Source of the DNA: Flavobacterium panacagri
Lineage (GTDB): Bacteria; Bacteroidota; Bacteroidia; Flavobacteriales; Flavobacteriaceae
Length of the DNA: 64,000 bases
NCBI RefSeq assembly: GCF_030378165.1
Contig: NZ_CP119766.1
Span: 3,844,001 to 3,908,000 of the forward strand
Reading direction: 5' to 3'
Shown: in pieces, positions 1 through 12,644 of the stretch
How the letters are laid out: each line of letters starts with the position of its first letter
Position numbering within the stretch: the first letter of the stretch is position 1
Notes under the pieces: generated by a model
Told to the model about the DNA's origin: nothing
Databases searched by the model: none
What the model saw: only the letters and a program-made list of their open reading frames with translations
Program-made: the position numbers and the translations under genes

Positions 1-616
1 GCAATTTTAAATTCGCTTGCTCCTCTATGTTGTTGTTGATTACTTCTAATCTTTCATTTTTGAAATTCAGATATAATGATTGTAAACGAACAACATCTTT
101 TAAAGGAATATTTCCTTTTTGAGCCTGAATAGAATAAGAATTAATTAAGTTTTCAATATGAACTAATTGCTTATCTGTATTTTCAAGATTCTTAGTGTTG
201 TAGTATACAGTGTAAAAGCTTTTGCGCAATTGCAATTTTAAGGTACGTAGTAAATCATTAAACTGAAGTTCAGCCAGTTTTTCATTGGTTTGCGCCAATT
301 TTACTTCGTTACGTTTTTTACCTCCCAGATAAATAAGTTGCTCAATGGCAAAAACTTTCTGACCTTCTTTTCCGATATCAAAAAATTTATCTCGTTCGGG
401 GTTATACGCATTCAATTCAGCTGAAAGAGTTGGATTATCCCAAATTCGAGCCTGAATAGTCAGTGCTTTTGATGCATCTATATTATATTGAGATGCCAGT
501 AAAAAAAGATTCTTTTTTAAGAATTGACTTTCACAGTCCTGAAGTGTGACTGATTTCTGAGCTATTGCAGCTTGATTGAGAAGTGCAAATAACAGCAATG
601 CAAATAACTTTTTCAT
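1..616 (-). CDS. TolC-family outer membrane efflux protein (3' part lies outside the window)
   Basis: About 205 N-terminal residues are present. The ATG is at 614-616 and a Sec signal peptide (MKKLFALLLFALLNQAAIAQ) is followed by long amphipathic helices. The stretch around residues 90-100 (AIEQLIYLGGKKRNEVKLAQ) is typical of TolC/CusC-type outer membrane channels, which form the outer-membrane exit duct of tripartite RND or ABC efflux pumps. The gene lies downstream of, and on the same strand as, a two-component system, with 83 bp between them that hold phased repeats. This suggests a pump induced by that system, for example a CusRS-like metal sensor; the substrate cannot be read from the sequence. 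The inner-membrane and adaptor genes would lie beyond the left edge. Confidence 0.85.
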   Translation of the reverse strand, partial: MKKLFALLLFALLNQAAIAQKSVTLQDCESQFLKKNLFLLASQYNIDASKALTIQARIWDNPTLSAELNAYNPERDKFFDIGKEGQKVFAIEQLIYLGGKKRNEVKLAQTNEKLAELQFNDLLRTLKLQLRKSFYTVYYNTKNLENTDKQLVHIENLINSYSIQAQKGNIPLKDVVRLQSLYLNFKNERLEVINNNIEEQANLKL

Positions 617-635
617 TGTATCATTTTTAATTATA

Positions 636-695
636 CAAATATGCTATCAACAGGCTTTAAGAGACCTTAAAATCTACCTTAAAAATAGCTTAAAA
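636..695 (-). promoter_or_regulatory. Phased direct repeats and candidate promoter of the efflux gene
   Basis: Four copies of CTTAAAA-like sequence on the + strand start at 654, 666, 678 and 689, so they are 11-12 bp apart. OmpR-family regulators bind as dimers to direct repeats on one helix face with this spacing. A CATATTTG element (643 to 636, minus strand) is close to the Bacteroidota -7 box TAnnTTTG. The repeats would then lie just upstream of or overlapping the -33 region, a usual position for an activator site. Binding by the adjacent response regulator is inferred. Confidence 0.5.
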
Positions 696-699
696 TTAT

Positions 700-2061
700 T
701 TATAAATTAAAAAACAACTGAAATAAATTCGTATTAATTTCTGGCGTTGAGTAAGTTATGTTTGCCTTATGTAATGTTGAAATTCTTTGAACGATTCTTA
801 AACCAAGTCCAAAACCTGAGGTTCCTTTAGCATTTTTGCCACGCATAAAGGGTTGAAAAAGATTTTTTTGTTCTTCTTCGCTTAATGTATCTCCGGTATT
901 CGAAACGGATACTATAAGATGATAATGATCTGTACTTATTTTTACTTTAGCTTGCTTATTATCAGAGTAAACACAGGCGTTTTTTAGAATATTGCCTAGA
1001 GCTATTTCTAAAAGATTTTTGTTTCCTTTAATTTCTAAGGCAGTATCTAGATCATCGCTTTCCTCCATTTCAAAAAGAATGACAAAGTCTGGAAAAGACT
1101 TATTTATTTTTTCAATCGAAGAAAATAAGATTTCATCTATTCGCTGTACTTCATTATGTTCAGTTTCTTTATTGTCAATTTTGGAAAGTATTAATAAAGA
1201 ATTAATTAATTCGCCTAAATGATTTACATCAGTTAATATAGCGTTTAAAAAAGATTTATTCTTAGGTTTTGCATCAGGATCAGTAATAGCATTTTCGATC
1301 TGAGAAGTCATTCTTGAAAGTGGAGTCCTTAATTCGTGAGAAGCATGTGCAGTAAACTCTTTTTGTCTTTGATACGAAAGCTCAATTCGATCCATCATAA
1401 AATTAAACTCATGTGCAATTAAGTCAATTTCATCCTTACTGCTTTTAGATTCAATTCTGGTATCAAGATTATTCTCGTTGATTTTTTTTATTTTCTGATG
1501 AAAGGCATTAAGAGGATTCATTGCTTTTTTTATAGTAAAAGAAGTAATGACCCAACACAAACAACTAAAGAAAATATAGGATATAATTAAAGTATAACGT
1601 AAAAACAGTAATTTCTTTTTACCATAATCATCTGTTGCAGAAATCAATGCATAGAAATCTTTGTCGTTGGTGTCATAAAAAACGCCATAAACCTCATAAT
1701 CTCCCTGTTGTTTAAAAAAGGTTTTATTCTTTTTCAGATACTTTAAATCATCAATAGACCAATTAATTTTCGCATCGTCAATACTACTGTAAATCAATTT
1801 AAAATTAGAATCGAAAACCAATGTTTTTTCATCATATAATTTATTAATTGAGTTTTGATCAATAATTTTTAAAAGCTGATTATCAATTTGTTTAACGTTA
1901 ACTAAAAGTTTTATATTAGATAAAGCCTTAATTTCTAATCGATCGCGAAATTCTTCTTTTCGATAATTAGAATACAAAATGAATATCACTGTAGAAGCCA
2001 ATCCAAAAAGGATAGTAAACAGTAAACTGACTAACAATGATATTCGATTTTTTAATGTCAT
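700..2061 (-). CDS. Sensor histidine kinase (HAMP-HisKA-HATPase)
   Basis: 453 aa with two membrane segments (about residues 8-30 and 155-177) that enclose an extracytoplasmic sensor of about 125 residues. These are followed by a HAMP linker, a HisKA domain with the phospho-acceptor His in SHELRTPLSR (about 242), and a HATPase domain with the N box (NILKNACVYS) and G box (GFGLGLRIV). The start codon overlaps the 3' end of the response regulator gene by 4 bp, so the two are translationally coupled. The layout is that of CusS/QseC-type kinases that control efflux genes, and the next gene encodes a TolC-type protein. The sensor sequence does not reveal the signal. Confidence 0.92.
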   Translation of the reverse strand: MTLKNRISLLVSLLFTILFGLASTVIFILYSNYRKEEFRDRLEIKALSNIKLLVNVKQIDNQLLKIIDQNSINKLYDEKTLVFDSNFKLIYSSIDDAKINWSIDDLKYLKKNKTFFKQQGDYEVYGVFYDTNDKDFYALISATDDYGKKKLLFLRYTLIISYIFFSCLCWVITSFTIKKAMNPLNAFHQKIKKINENNLDTRIESKSSKDEIDLIAHEFNFMMDRIELSYQRQKEFTAHASHELRTPLSRMTSQIENAITDPDAKPKNKSFLNAILTDVNHLGELINSLLILSKIDNKETEHNEVQRIDEILFSSIEKINKSFPDFVILFEMEESDDLDTALEIKGNKNLLEIALGNILKNACVYSDNKQAKVKISTDHYHLIVSVSNTGDTLSEEEQKNLFQPFMRGKNAKGTSGFGLGLRIVQRISTLHKANITYSTPEINTNLFQLFFNL

Positions 2062-2738
2062 TCCTGATCGCTTAGATAATAGCCGTAACCAACTTTTGTG
2101 CGGATTAATTTAGTGTCATGATCTTTATCAATTTTTTTTCTTAGAAAATTAATATAAACTTCAATTGTATTTTGATTGGTTTCGATATGATAATCCCAAA
2201 GTTTCTCGGCAATAAATTGTTTAGACAAAACTTTTCCTTTTGCATGGGCTAAGATTAAAATCAGTTTAAACTCTTTTGGAGTAAGTTTAATTTCTTCTCC
2301 AGATCTGAAAACCTGCATTTCATCTTCAAGAATTTCCAGATTATTGATGATGATTTTATTTTCGACTACTTGAGGAACATCTTTTCTTCTTAATAGAGAT
2401 TGCACTCTGGCATATAATTCGTCAAAATGAAAAGGTTTTACCAAATAATCATCTGCACCGCTGTCAAAAGAAGATAATTTATCTTCTATTTCGCTAAAAG
2501 CAGTCAGCATAATTATAGGTGTTTTTTTATCGCTTCCCCTAATACCTTTGCAAACTTCAATTCCGTTTATTCCCGGAACATTAATATCAAGAACAATTAA
2601 ATCATATTCGTATGGAAAGTATTTTTTAAGCAATAAAGAACCATCATAATATGGAATACACTCGAAACCCTTTGATGTAAAGAATGTTGAAATTTCTTTA
2701 GATAAAGTAAAATCGTCTTCGAGCAGTAATATTTTCAT
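2058..2738 (-). CDS. OmpR/PhoB-family response regulator
   Basis: 226 aa. The receiver domain (about 1-118) has the acidic pocket EDD near residue 7, the phospho-acceptor Asp in LIVLDINVPG (about 51), the conserved Thr (MLTAF) and Lys (LVKPFHFDEL). A winged-helix DNA-binding domain follows (about 128-224) with LTPKEFKLILILA and RTKVGYGYYL. It is cotranscribed with the kinase that overlaps its 3' end. Phased CTTAAAA repeats in front of the downstream efflux gene are its likely target. It resembles CusR/QseB regulators of metal or drug efflux. Confidence 0.93.
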   Translation of the reverse strand: MKILLLEDDFTLSKEISTFFTSKGFECIPYYDGSLLLKKYFPYEYDLIVLDINVPGINGIEVCKGIRGSDKKTPIIMLTAFSEIEDKLSSFDSGADDYLVKPFHFDELYARVQSLLRRKDVPQVVENKIIINNLEILEDEMQVFRSGEEIKLTPKEFKLILILAHAKGKVLSKQFIAEKLWDYHIETNQNTIEVYINFLRKKIDKDHDTKLIRTKVGYGYYLSDQE

Positions 2739-2753
2739 TTCGGTGTGTAATTA

Positions 2754-2791
2754 GTAAATCTGACTGAAAAATTCTATTCAGTCAGATTTAC
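2754..2791. terminator. 15-bp inverted repeat between the peptidase and regulator genes
   Basis: Perfect 15-bp arms at 2754-2768 and 2777-2791 with an 8-nt loop. It lies 14 bp after the peptidase stop codon and 15 bp before the regulator start on the same strand. The U-run after the hairpin is poor, so it may act as a weak terminator, an RNA-end stabiliser or a leader element of the regulator mRNA. Confidence 0.55.
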
Positions 2792-2805
2792 ATTAAAGAT
2801 AGGAT

Positions 2806-3894
2806 TTATTTGAAATAAGAGAAAGTCTCGTTATTTTCAATCTTTAGCAAAGATTCATAAATTAAATTGATAACGTTTTCTACATCATCTCTATGAACCA
2901 TTTCAACAGTTGTATGCATATAACGCAGAGGAAGCGAAATCAAAGCAGACGGAACACCACCATTGCTGTAAGCAAAAGCATCTGTATCTGTTCCGGTAGC
3001 ACGTGAAGTTGCGTGTCTTTGAAAAGGAATATTCTTCTCAGCAGCAGTATCAACAATTAAATCACGTAGTTTATTCTGGATGGCAGGAGAGTAACCAATA
3101 ACAGGACCTTTACCCATTTTAAGATCACCTTCTACTTTTTTGTCTATCATTGGAGTAGTAGTGTCATGACAGACATCTGTTACAATAGCGACATTTGGTT
3201 TTATTCTGTGCGCAATCATTTCTGCGCCACGAAGACCAATTTCTTCCTGAACAGAGTTTACAATATATAAACCAAAAGGAAGTTTCTTTTTATTTTCATG
3301 TAACAAACGAGCAACTTCAGCAATCATAAAACCGCCCATTCTATTATCAATAGCACGACAAACAAATTTGTTTTCGTTTAGAATCATGAATTCATCAGGA
3401 TAAGTAATCACACATCCAACATGAACACCTAAAGCCTCAACTTGTTCCTTGTTTTCACAACCTAAATCAATAAAAATATTACTTAATTTAGGAATTTCTT
3501 CTTTATCGCGCAAGCGAGTATGAATTGCCGGCCATCCAAAAACCCCTTTAACAATGCCGTTTTTTGTGTGAATATTGACTCTTTTAGATGGAGCAATTTG
3601 GTGATCTGAACCACCGTTTCTAATTACATATATAAGACCGTCTTCGGTGATATAGTTCACATACCATGAAATCTCATCAGCATGTCCTTCAATAACGACT
3701 TTATAAGGAGCATCAGGATTGATTACACCTACAGCAGTTCCGTAAGTATCCGTTATAAAGGTATCAACATAAGGTTTTAAATAATTCATCCAAAGTTTTT
3801 GCCCTTCACTTTCGTATCCAGTAGGAGAGGCGTTATTTAGGTAGCTTTCCAGGAATGCTATTGAAGTATCTTTTAAGATAGATTTTGTACTCAT
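2806..3894 (-). CDS. M42-family metallo-aminopeptidase
   Basis: 362 aa, the usual length for M42 glutamyl-/tetrahedral aminopeptidases (FrvX/PepA type). These are cytosolic, di-metal enzymes that trim N-terminal residues from peptides. Visible metal and catalytic elements are the first His in EGHADEIS (about 71), the bridging Asp in DNRMGG (about 185), the catalytic Glu pair in QEEIGLRGAE (about 217), Asp in TDVCHDT, and the GTDTDAFAYSNGG region. No signal peptide. It probably forms a single-gene unit with an inverted repeat downstream. Substrate specificity cannot be assigned. Confidence 0.93.
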   Translation of the reverse strand: MSTKSILKDTSIAFLESYLNNASPTGYESEGQKLWMNYLKPYVDTFITDTYGTAVGVINPDAPYKVVIEGHADEISWYVNYITEDGLIYVIRNGGSDHQIAPSKRVNIHTKNGIVKGVFGWPAIHTRLRDKEEIPKLSNIFIDLGCENKEQVEALGVHVGCVITYPDEFMILNENKFVCRAIDNRMGGFMIAEVARLLHENKKKLPFGLYIVNSVQEEIGLRGAEMIAHRIKPNVAIVTDVCHDTTTPMIDKKVEGDLKMGKGPVIGYSPAIQNKLRDLIVDTAAEKNIPFQRHATSRATGTDTDAFAYSNGGVPSALISLPLRYMHTTVEMVHRDDVENVINLIYESLLKIENNETFSYFK

Positions 3895-3975
3895 AAAAAT
3901 ATTTTTTTGCTAAAATAGAAATTTGGTATCAGAGTTGTGTATAAATATATAATTTTACATTTAAATTATGATTCA

Positions 3976-4659
3976 ATGAGATTAACCACCTTTATTTTAT
4001 TTATACTATTAGTTTCCTTTTCATGTCAGGCTCAAGTTGCTCCAAAGGAGAATCAGCAAATGGGTTATATATTAACAGAACAAGACTCTATTTTAAATGA
4101 TACTATTCAATTGCCAGAGATAATTATTTCAAAAGGTGAGAAGATGAATCCTGAAGAAATGAAGCAATTTCAAATTCTTCAAAATAGAGTATATAAAGTT
4201 TACCCTTATGCGAGATTAGCTTCGGATAGATTGACCGCATTAAATAATGGAATGGCGCGTTTGAAAACAAGTCGTGAAAAGAAAAAGTATTTCAAAATTG
4301 TAGAAGATTACTTAAATAACGAATTTGAAGAAAGGCTTAAAAAGCTTTCTAGAAAACAAGGTCAGATACTAGTAAAATTGATTCATCGTCAAACAGGTAT
4401 TACGACTTATGAATTAATAAAAACATTAAAAAGTGGATTCAAGGCTTTTGTCTCAAATACAACAGCCAATTTATTTGATATAAGTTTGAAAACAGAGTAC
4501 AAGCCCTATGATGTAAATGAAGACTATTTAATAGAAACTATTTTAGTTCGTGCATTCGAATCAGGAAGATTATCAAATCAAAAACCGGCTAACCCAGTAG
4601 ATTATGATGACTTATCGACTAAATGGCAGGAAAGAGCAAAAGAGTTAAATAAAAAATAG
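3976..4659 (+). CDS. DUF4294 family protein
   Basis: 227 aa when started at the ATG at 3976. An in-frame GTG at 3937 would put a non-hydrophobic extension before the signal peptide, so the ATG is preferred. A Sec signal (MRLTTFILFILLVSFSCQAQ) is followed by the conserved core of DUF4294: VYPYARLASDR, RKQGQILVKLIHRQTG, LIKTLKSGFKAF. The family is widespread in Bacteroidota and has no known biochemical role. The product is predicted to be periplasmic or, less likely, a lipoprotein. It is transcribed divergently from the M42 peptidase and ends at a strong terminator. Confidence 0.88.
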   Translation: MRLTTFILFILLVSFSCQAQVAPKENQQMGYILTEQDSILNDTIQLPEIIISKGEKMNPEEMKQFQILQNRVYKVYPYARLASDRLTALNNGMARLKTSREKKKYFKIVEDYLNNEFEERLKKLSRKQGQILVKLIHRQTGITTYELIKTLKSGFKAFVSNTTANLFDISLKTEYKPYDVNEDYLIETILVRAFESGRLSNQKPANPVDYDDLSTKWQERAKELNKK

Positions 4660-4691
4660 TTAATGTTATAGTTATATATATAAGACTACCC

Positions 4692-4730
4692 AACCCGACA
4701 GGTTTACAAAACCTGTCGGGTTTGTTTTTT
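4692..4730 (+). terminator. Rho-independent terminator after the DUF4294 gene
   Basis: Perfect 14-bp GC-rich arms (4692-4705 and 4709-4722) with a 3-nt loop, followed by TTTGTTTTTTT. It separates the DUF4294 gene from the rRNA operon leader. Confidence 0.93.
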
Positions 4731-4770
4731 TGTACATATATAATAGTATGATTTAGGTATTATGATTTTT

Positions 4771-4855
4771 TCAGGAGCTTAATCCCGCTATCCGTTCCAA
4801 TCTTTTGTGCCGAACCCCGGCACAAAAGGATTTCCACTTCTATCGGGGCTATGAC
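4771..4855. other. Conserved-looking hairpin element upstream of the rRNA promoters
   Basis: A GC-richer island in AT-rich DNA. It holds the hairpin CTTTTGTGCC (4802-4811), loop GAACCCC and GGCACAAAAG (4819-4828), flanked by CCCGCTATCCGTTCCAATC and a GGATTTCCACTTCTATCGGGG-like tail. From memory, near-identical elements recur in Flavobacterium intergenic regions; this window shows only one copy. The function is unknown. No supported gene was seen in 4731-5130. Confidence 0.5.
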
Positions 4856-5130
4856 ACCTGTTTTTAGAAGAAAAAATTGGCATCTCATTGTCTTTGTGAG
4901 ATTAAAATTGTCAGAAAGGAAAACTTCAGACTTTGATTTCTCTTCAGGAAACTGCCTTTAAGGCTGAAAACTCCTCAAAAACATATAGACAAACAGGCTG
5001 AAAATGGATAAAAACGAAAGGAAAGCAGAAAAAACTTATAGATCGTCAAAAAACTTTTCCATGTAAATCAGCTGTTATGAGTGAGTTAAGAAAAAGATTG
5101 TAAAAAGAACAAAAAAAGGCGGATAAAAAG

Positions 5131-5161
5131 CTTGCAGAAGCGGAAAAAGGTTCTACTTTTG
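5131..5161 (+). promoter_or_regulatory. rRNA promoter P1 (Bacteroidota type)
   Basis: -33 element CTTG (TTG at 5132-5134), a 19-bp spacer and -7 element TACTTTTG (5154-5161), followed by GCACCCGC. This matches the Bacteroidota primary sigma consensus TTG-N17-23-TAnnTTTG. It is the first of three near-identical units. Confidence 0.85.
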
Positions 5162-5253
5162 CACCCGCAGAAGCGAAGACGTTCACAGCAATACCGGCAG
5201 GAGACTGATCAGAAAGAGAAAAGAGATTTTCGAAAAAAAAGATTAAAAAAGTC

Positions 5254-5284
5254 TTGCAGGATTGGGAAAAGCGTTTTACATTTG
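5254..5284 (+). promoter_or_regulatory. rRNA promoter P2 (Bacteroidota type)
   Basis: TTG at 5254-5256 inside CTTGCAGG, a 20-bp spacer and TACATTTG at 5277-5284, followed by GCACCCCGC. It is 123 bp downstream of P1, with the same -33 flank and the same GCACCC discriminator/start region. Confidence 0.85.
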
Positions 5285-5377
5285 CACCCCGCAAATACGG
5301 GAAGTTCACTGAAAGATTGGAAGGGAATGCTGAAGAAATGAAACGAAAAAAAAGTTTCAAAAATTTTCAAATTTTCC

Positions 5378-5408
5378 TTGCAGGAAACAAAAAGAATTTT
5401 TAGTTTTG
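5378..5408 (+). promoter_or_regulatory. rRNA promoter P3 (Bacteroidota type)
   Basis: TTG at 5378-5380 inside CTTGCAGG, a 20-bp spacer and TAGTTTTG at 5401-5408, followed by GCACCCGC. It is 124 bp downstream of P2 and about 170 bp before mature 16S rRNA. The leader between P3 and 16S holds no supported gene. Confidence 0.85.
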
Positions 5409-5578
5409 CACCCGCTTTGAGATACAGGCGGAGATAGAAAGAAATACACGTTCGTAGACATATTGAATTGACAGCCGTTCTGAAAGAGATTTCAGAACAG
5501 AAAAGAATAAGAGTAATAGAATCGTAAGATTCGGAAAGAACCGGTAGATAAGGCATCGCATAAATAATATAAAAATAT

Positions 5579-7093
<1,515 letters not shown>

Positions 7094-7219
7094 TAGAGCC
7101 CTGACCGTTAGCATTGATGCACGTCAGGGAAATAAGATGCCTTAAATAAGGTTTTGGATTTAAGATTGTATTACTCTTGCTGTTAATTTAAAAAAATGAT
7201 AAAACTTAAGTAAAACAGA

Positions 7220-7293
7220 GTCTCGTAGCTCAGCTGGTTAGAGTACTACACTGATAATGTAGGGGTCGGCAGTTCGAGTCTGCCCGGGACTAC
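7220..7293 (+). tRNA. tRNA-Ile (anticodon GAT)
   Basis: 74 nt cloverleaf with acceptor AGTCTCG/CGGGACT, anticodon loop CTGATAA (GAT at 7254-7256) and a T arm with GTTCGAGTC. The CCA end is not encoded. It sits in the 16S-23S spacer, as in most rRNA operons. Confidence 0.96.
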
Positions 7294-7393
7294 TATTTGG
7301 CTTAGGAAAAGGAAATTTTAGAGGTTGAGTTGCACTTTTAGTGAACCGTTTTGAACTGTTAACTGAAAACTGTTAACTGCATACTGAAAAAAC

Positions 7394-7467
7394 GGGGGAT
7401 TAGCTCAGCTGGCTAGAGCGCCTGCCTTGCACGCAGGAGGCCAACGGTTCGACTCCGTTATTCTCCA
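7394..7467 (+). tRNA. tRNA-Ala (anticodon TGC)
   Basis: 74 nt cloverleaf with acceptor GGGGGAT/ATTCTCC, anticodon loop CTTGCAC (TGC) and T loop GTTCGACTC. The CCA end is not encoded. Together with tRNA-Ile it forms the Ile-Ala pair usual in the 16S-23S spacer. The following 130 bp lead into 23S rRNA and hold nothing else. Confidence 0.96.
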
Positions 7468-7599
7468 CGAATTTACTCAGAGAAGTAAATAAAAGTTCAT
7501 TGACATATTGAGATAAGAAAATAATAAGAAAGTAGAAAGCGTTTTTATTAGCAATAATAAAAACAAAAAAAACGGTCCTGTTTTAATTAACAGGATTGG

Positions 7600-10480
<2,881 letters not shown>

Positions 10481-10612
10481 TACATAATTTTTCTCTCCCG
10501 TCCCAGACGGGAGAGAAGGAACTTTCTTAAAAAACTTATGTTTCTTTATCTCAGTATGTTAAAATATTGTCCGCACGCGGAAGGTAATTAGATATTAATT
10601 ACTGAAAACCTT

Positions 10613-10722
10613 AAGGTGGTTATTGCGGCGGGGCTCACCTCTTCCCATCCCGAACAGAGAAGTTAAGCCCGCCTGCGCAGATGGTACTGCATCATTGTGG
10701 GAGAGTATGTCGTCGCCTTTCT
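10613..10722 (+). rRNA. rrf: 5S ribosomal RNA
   Basis: About 110 nt. It contains CCCATCCCGAACAGAGAAGTTAAG-type loop sequence (GAACAGAGAAGTTAAG at 10652-10667) and complementary ends (GGTGGTTATTGCGGCG / GTCGTCGCC). It lies 130 bp after 23S rRNA and is followed directly by the operon terminator. Exact ends are estimates. Confidence 0.95.
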
Positions 10723-10726
10723 TTTG

Positions 10727-10758
10727 AAAACCCTGTTTCTTACGAAACGGGGTTTTTT
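10727..10758 (+). terminator. rRNA operon terminator
   Basis: Hairpin AAAACCCTGTTTC / GAAACGGGGTTTT with a short loop (TTAC), followed by a T-run, directly after the 5S gene. Confidence 0.92.
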
Positions 10759-10759
10759 G

Positions 10760-11055
10760 TTTTATATCATTTTTTTATTTCTTGCGCAGAGAATGCGGGG
10801 AGTTATCTTTATGCTGTACGGTTATAAAGAACACAGAAGCTGTCTGTGTTAATTTCCGGGGTTTAAATGTAGATTTTTATATGCGGGAAATATGGAAAGT
10901 CCTTGTAATGCTGATGCTCCTGGGATGGGAGCGGCATCTCCAGATTTGGAAAAACAGGGCTTTTTCAGCCGCAGTTTCTGTTAATCGGGGATACAGCGGA
11001 CAAGACTGCCCGCAGGAGAGGCTGTGATGATTAAATTAAAAGGAGCGCTAAAAAC
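10760..11055. other. Intergenic region after the rRNA operon, no supported gene
   Basis: About 295 bp with locally higher G+C. The only open frame (10782-11027, +) gives a protein of unnatural composition with no recognisable pattern, so no gene is called. It may hold degraded sequence. Confidence 0.5.
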
Positions 11056-11598
11056 TTATAGCATTATTTCTCCCAGTTTTATTTCCCAAACGGTTTTACT
11101 TTTTGTTCCAAAGTATTTTTCAGTAGAATTAAAATATATTTTTTGATTTATTGAAAAATTATATTCAATAATACCATTAGTTACTGAAAGATGATATTGG
11201 TTAACCCAGTTATCTGATTCTGATTCTATTGAATTAAAAGGTGATTTTAGAATAAATCGATAAGATTTGTTTTCAATTTTATTAAATAAAGTACTGATGT
11301 TTATGAGTTTTTTTTCAGAAGAAAGGAAATCATAAACTTTTATGTTTTGATCTGAAAATAATAAAAATATATTTTCTTTGAGTTGTCTTTTTAATTCATC
11401 GTCTGATGATCTGTCAGAAAAAAGGGTTAGATATTGGTATAATTCAGATATTTTATCCATTGAATTTTCCTGATAGGCTATAATGCTTTTTTCAGAAAAA
11501 ACTGCTCGAATTCCGGTTGGTTTTATATTTGCAGATTGCGCTATGGCATTTCTGCACAATAAAAACAATATAATAATTGTCAAATATCTTGTTTTCAT
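11056..11598 (-). CDS. Secreted protein of unknown function (180 aa)
   Basis: Starts with a Sec signal peptide (MKTRYLTIIILFLLCRNAIA, cleavage near AQS), so it is periplasmic or secreted. The rest is about 160 residues of mixed charged and aromatic sequence without a motif I recognise. The C-terminal half (KSPFNSIESESDNWVNQYHL, then VWEIKLGEIML) looks beta-rich. Its ATG overlaps the end of the upstream 293-aa gene by 4 bp, so the two are coupled and probably act together. Function unknown. Confidence 0.75.
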   Translation of the reverse strand: MKTRYLTIIILFLLCRNAIAQSANIKPTGIRAVFSEKSIIAYQENSMDKISELYQYLTLFSDRSSDDELKRQLKENIFLLFSDQNIKVYDFLSSEKKLINISTLFNKIENKSYRFILKSPFNSIESESDNWVNQYHLSVTNGIIEYNFSINQKIYFNSTEKYFGTKSKTVWEIKLGEIML

Positions 11599-12476
11599 AG
11601 CTGTCTGATTCTTATAAAAGTTATTTGTTTTTGATTGGTTTCCAAATTAATAATTTTCATTTTTCTTGTTTCATTAGTAGGCACAATCAGTTTTTGTTTA
11701 AATTCTTTTTTATTTAGGTATTCTGCTCCCAAATCGTCTTTAAACAAAATGATAACTTCTAAATTATCTGAAAGGATTCTTTCTAAGGTTTCTTTTCTGG
11801 TTTCCCAATCTTTAATGTCTGATTCTATAAATGTTTTTAGTACTAAAGCATAGTCATCGGGCTTTACTAAAATTTCATTAGCGGTTTGCGAAATATCTAC
11901 TTCCTGTTTTTTAAAATAAGGGCTTTCAATAACTAATTTTTCATCTTTTTCATGAACTTCAATTTTTGAGTCATTAACGCTAATAGGGCTTTTTTTTCCT
12001 TCTTTTATACTATAAACTGTAAAATCTTCCGTTTTAAGTGGTTTTTTCGTGTATTGATTTTTAATTTCAATTGTCTTAACCTTTTTATCTATCATTGAAA
12101 CATATAAGACAATTCCAAAGATTAATATTAATGCAGTTATTGATAGAATAGTGCTAGTCTTTTTTGACTTTTTTTTATTGTCTGCTATTATAGTTTTGGA
12201 TTGATTTTGATGTTTAAATAGAAATTCTTCCCAGTCCGTGTACCCTATAAATTTTGAAAAAATATCCAACATATCTTTTCTCGGAAGTTTTTCGCTGGCT
12301 TCGGGTTTTAGATGAGTATAGATCCATTTTTCGCTAACACGCTCGTTTTGGTTCGTTTCAATAAGATCTATAAGCTGGCGAATATCTTTACTACTAAAGC
12401 TTTTCCAGCTACCCTGAAAAAAAGGATAGTGTTTTTTATATTCTTTTAAGATCTGATTTTTTAGTTCCTGAAACAA
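11595..12476 (-). CDS. Single-pass membrane protein with N-terminal cytosolic domain (293 aa)
   Basis: The only in-frame start after the upstream TAA is TTG at 12474-12476, so a TTG start is called. Residues 1-90 form a helical cytosolic domain (KDIRQLIDLIETNQ, DMLDIFSKFIGYTDWEEFLF). It resembles the N-terminal domain of many Bacteroidota membrane proteins and may bind DNA or protein. One transmembrane segment follows at about 107-127. The extracytoplasmic part (about 128-293) is beta-rich, with a PEGA-like carboxypeptidase-regulatory flavour (KTIEIKNQYTKKPLKTEDFT). It is transcribed divergently from the VWA gene across an operator-like repeat cluster and is coupled to the secreted 180-aa protein. 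Its role is not known. Confidence 0.75.
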   Translation of the reverse strand: MFQELKNQILKEYKKHYPFFQGSWKSFSSKDIRQLIDLIETNQNERVSEKWIYTHLKPEASEKLPRKDMLDIFSKFIGYTDWEEFLFKHQNQSKTIIADNKKKSKKTSTILSITALILIFGIVLYVSMIDKKVKTIEIKNQYTKKPLKTEDFTVYSIKEGKKSPISVNDSKIEVHEKDEKLVIESPYFKKQEVDISQTANEILVKPDDYALVLKTFIESDIKDWETRKETLERILSDNLEVIILFKDDLGAEYLNKKEFKQKLIVPTNETRKMKIINLETNQKQITFIRIRQL

Positions 12477-12525
12477 TTTTGAGCTGTTTATTTATTATGC
12501 AAATATAGTCATATAGAAAAAATGA

Positions 12526-12593
12526 CTTACTGTAAAAGTACTGTAAATGGTTGAATGAACTTTACAGTAAGTAGAAAATGATTGTACAGTACT
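12526..12593. promoter_or_regulatory. Interleaved inverted repeats in the divergent promoter region
   Basis: CTTACTGTAAA (12526-12536) is perfectly inverted at 12561-12571, and AGTACTGTA (12537-12545) is perfectly inverted at 12585-12593. Four TACTGTA half-sites thus lie in 68 bp between the divergent starts (12476 minus, 12645 plus). A near-consensus -7 element TAATATTG at 12612-12619 serves the VWA gene. This looks like an operator array for a dimeric regulator; the regulator is not identified. Confidence 0.6.
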
Positions 12594-12644
12594 TGTTTTT
12601 GATAAGTATTTTAATATTGCCTCGAATTTTAAATGTAATAAACT

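Noticed and set aside
10782..11027. 81-codon open frame after the rRNA operon
   Set aside because: Odd composition rich in Cys, Trp and Arg, no homologous pattern, and located in a GC-richer intergenic patch.
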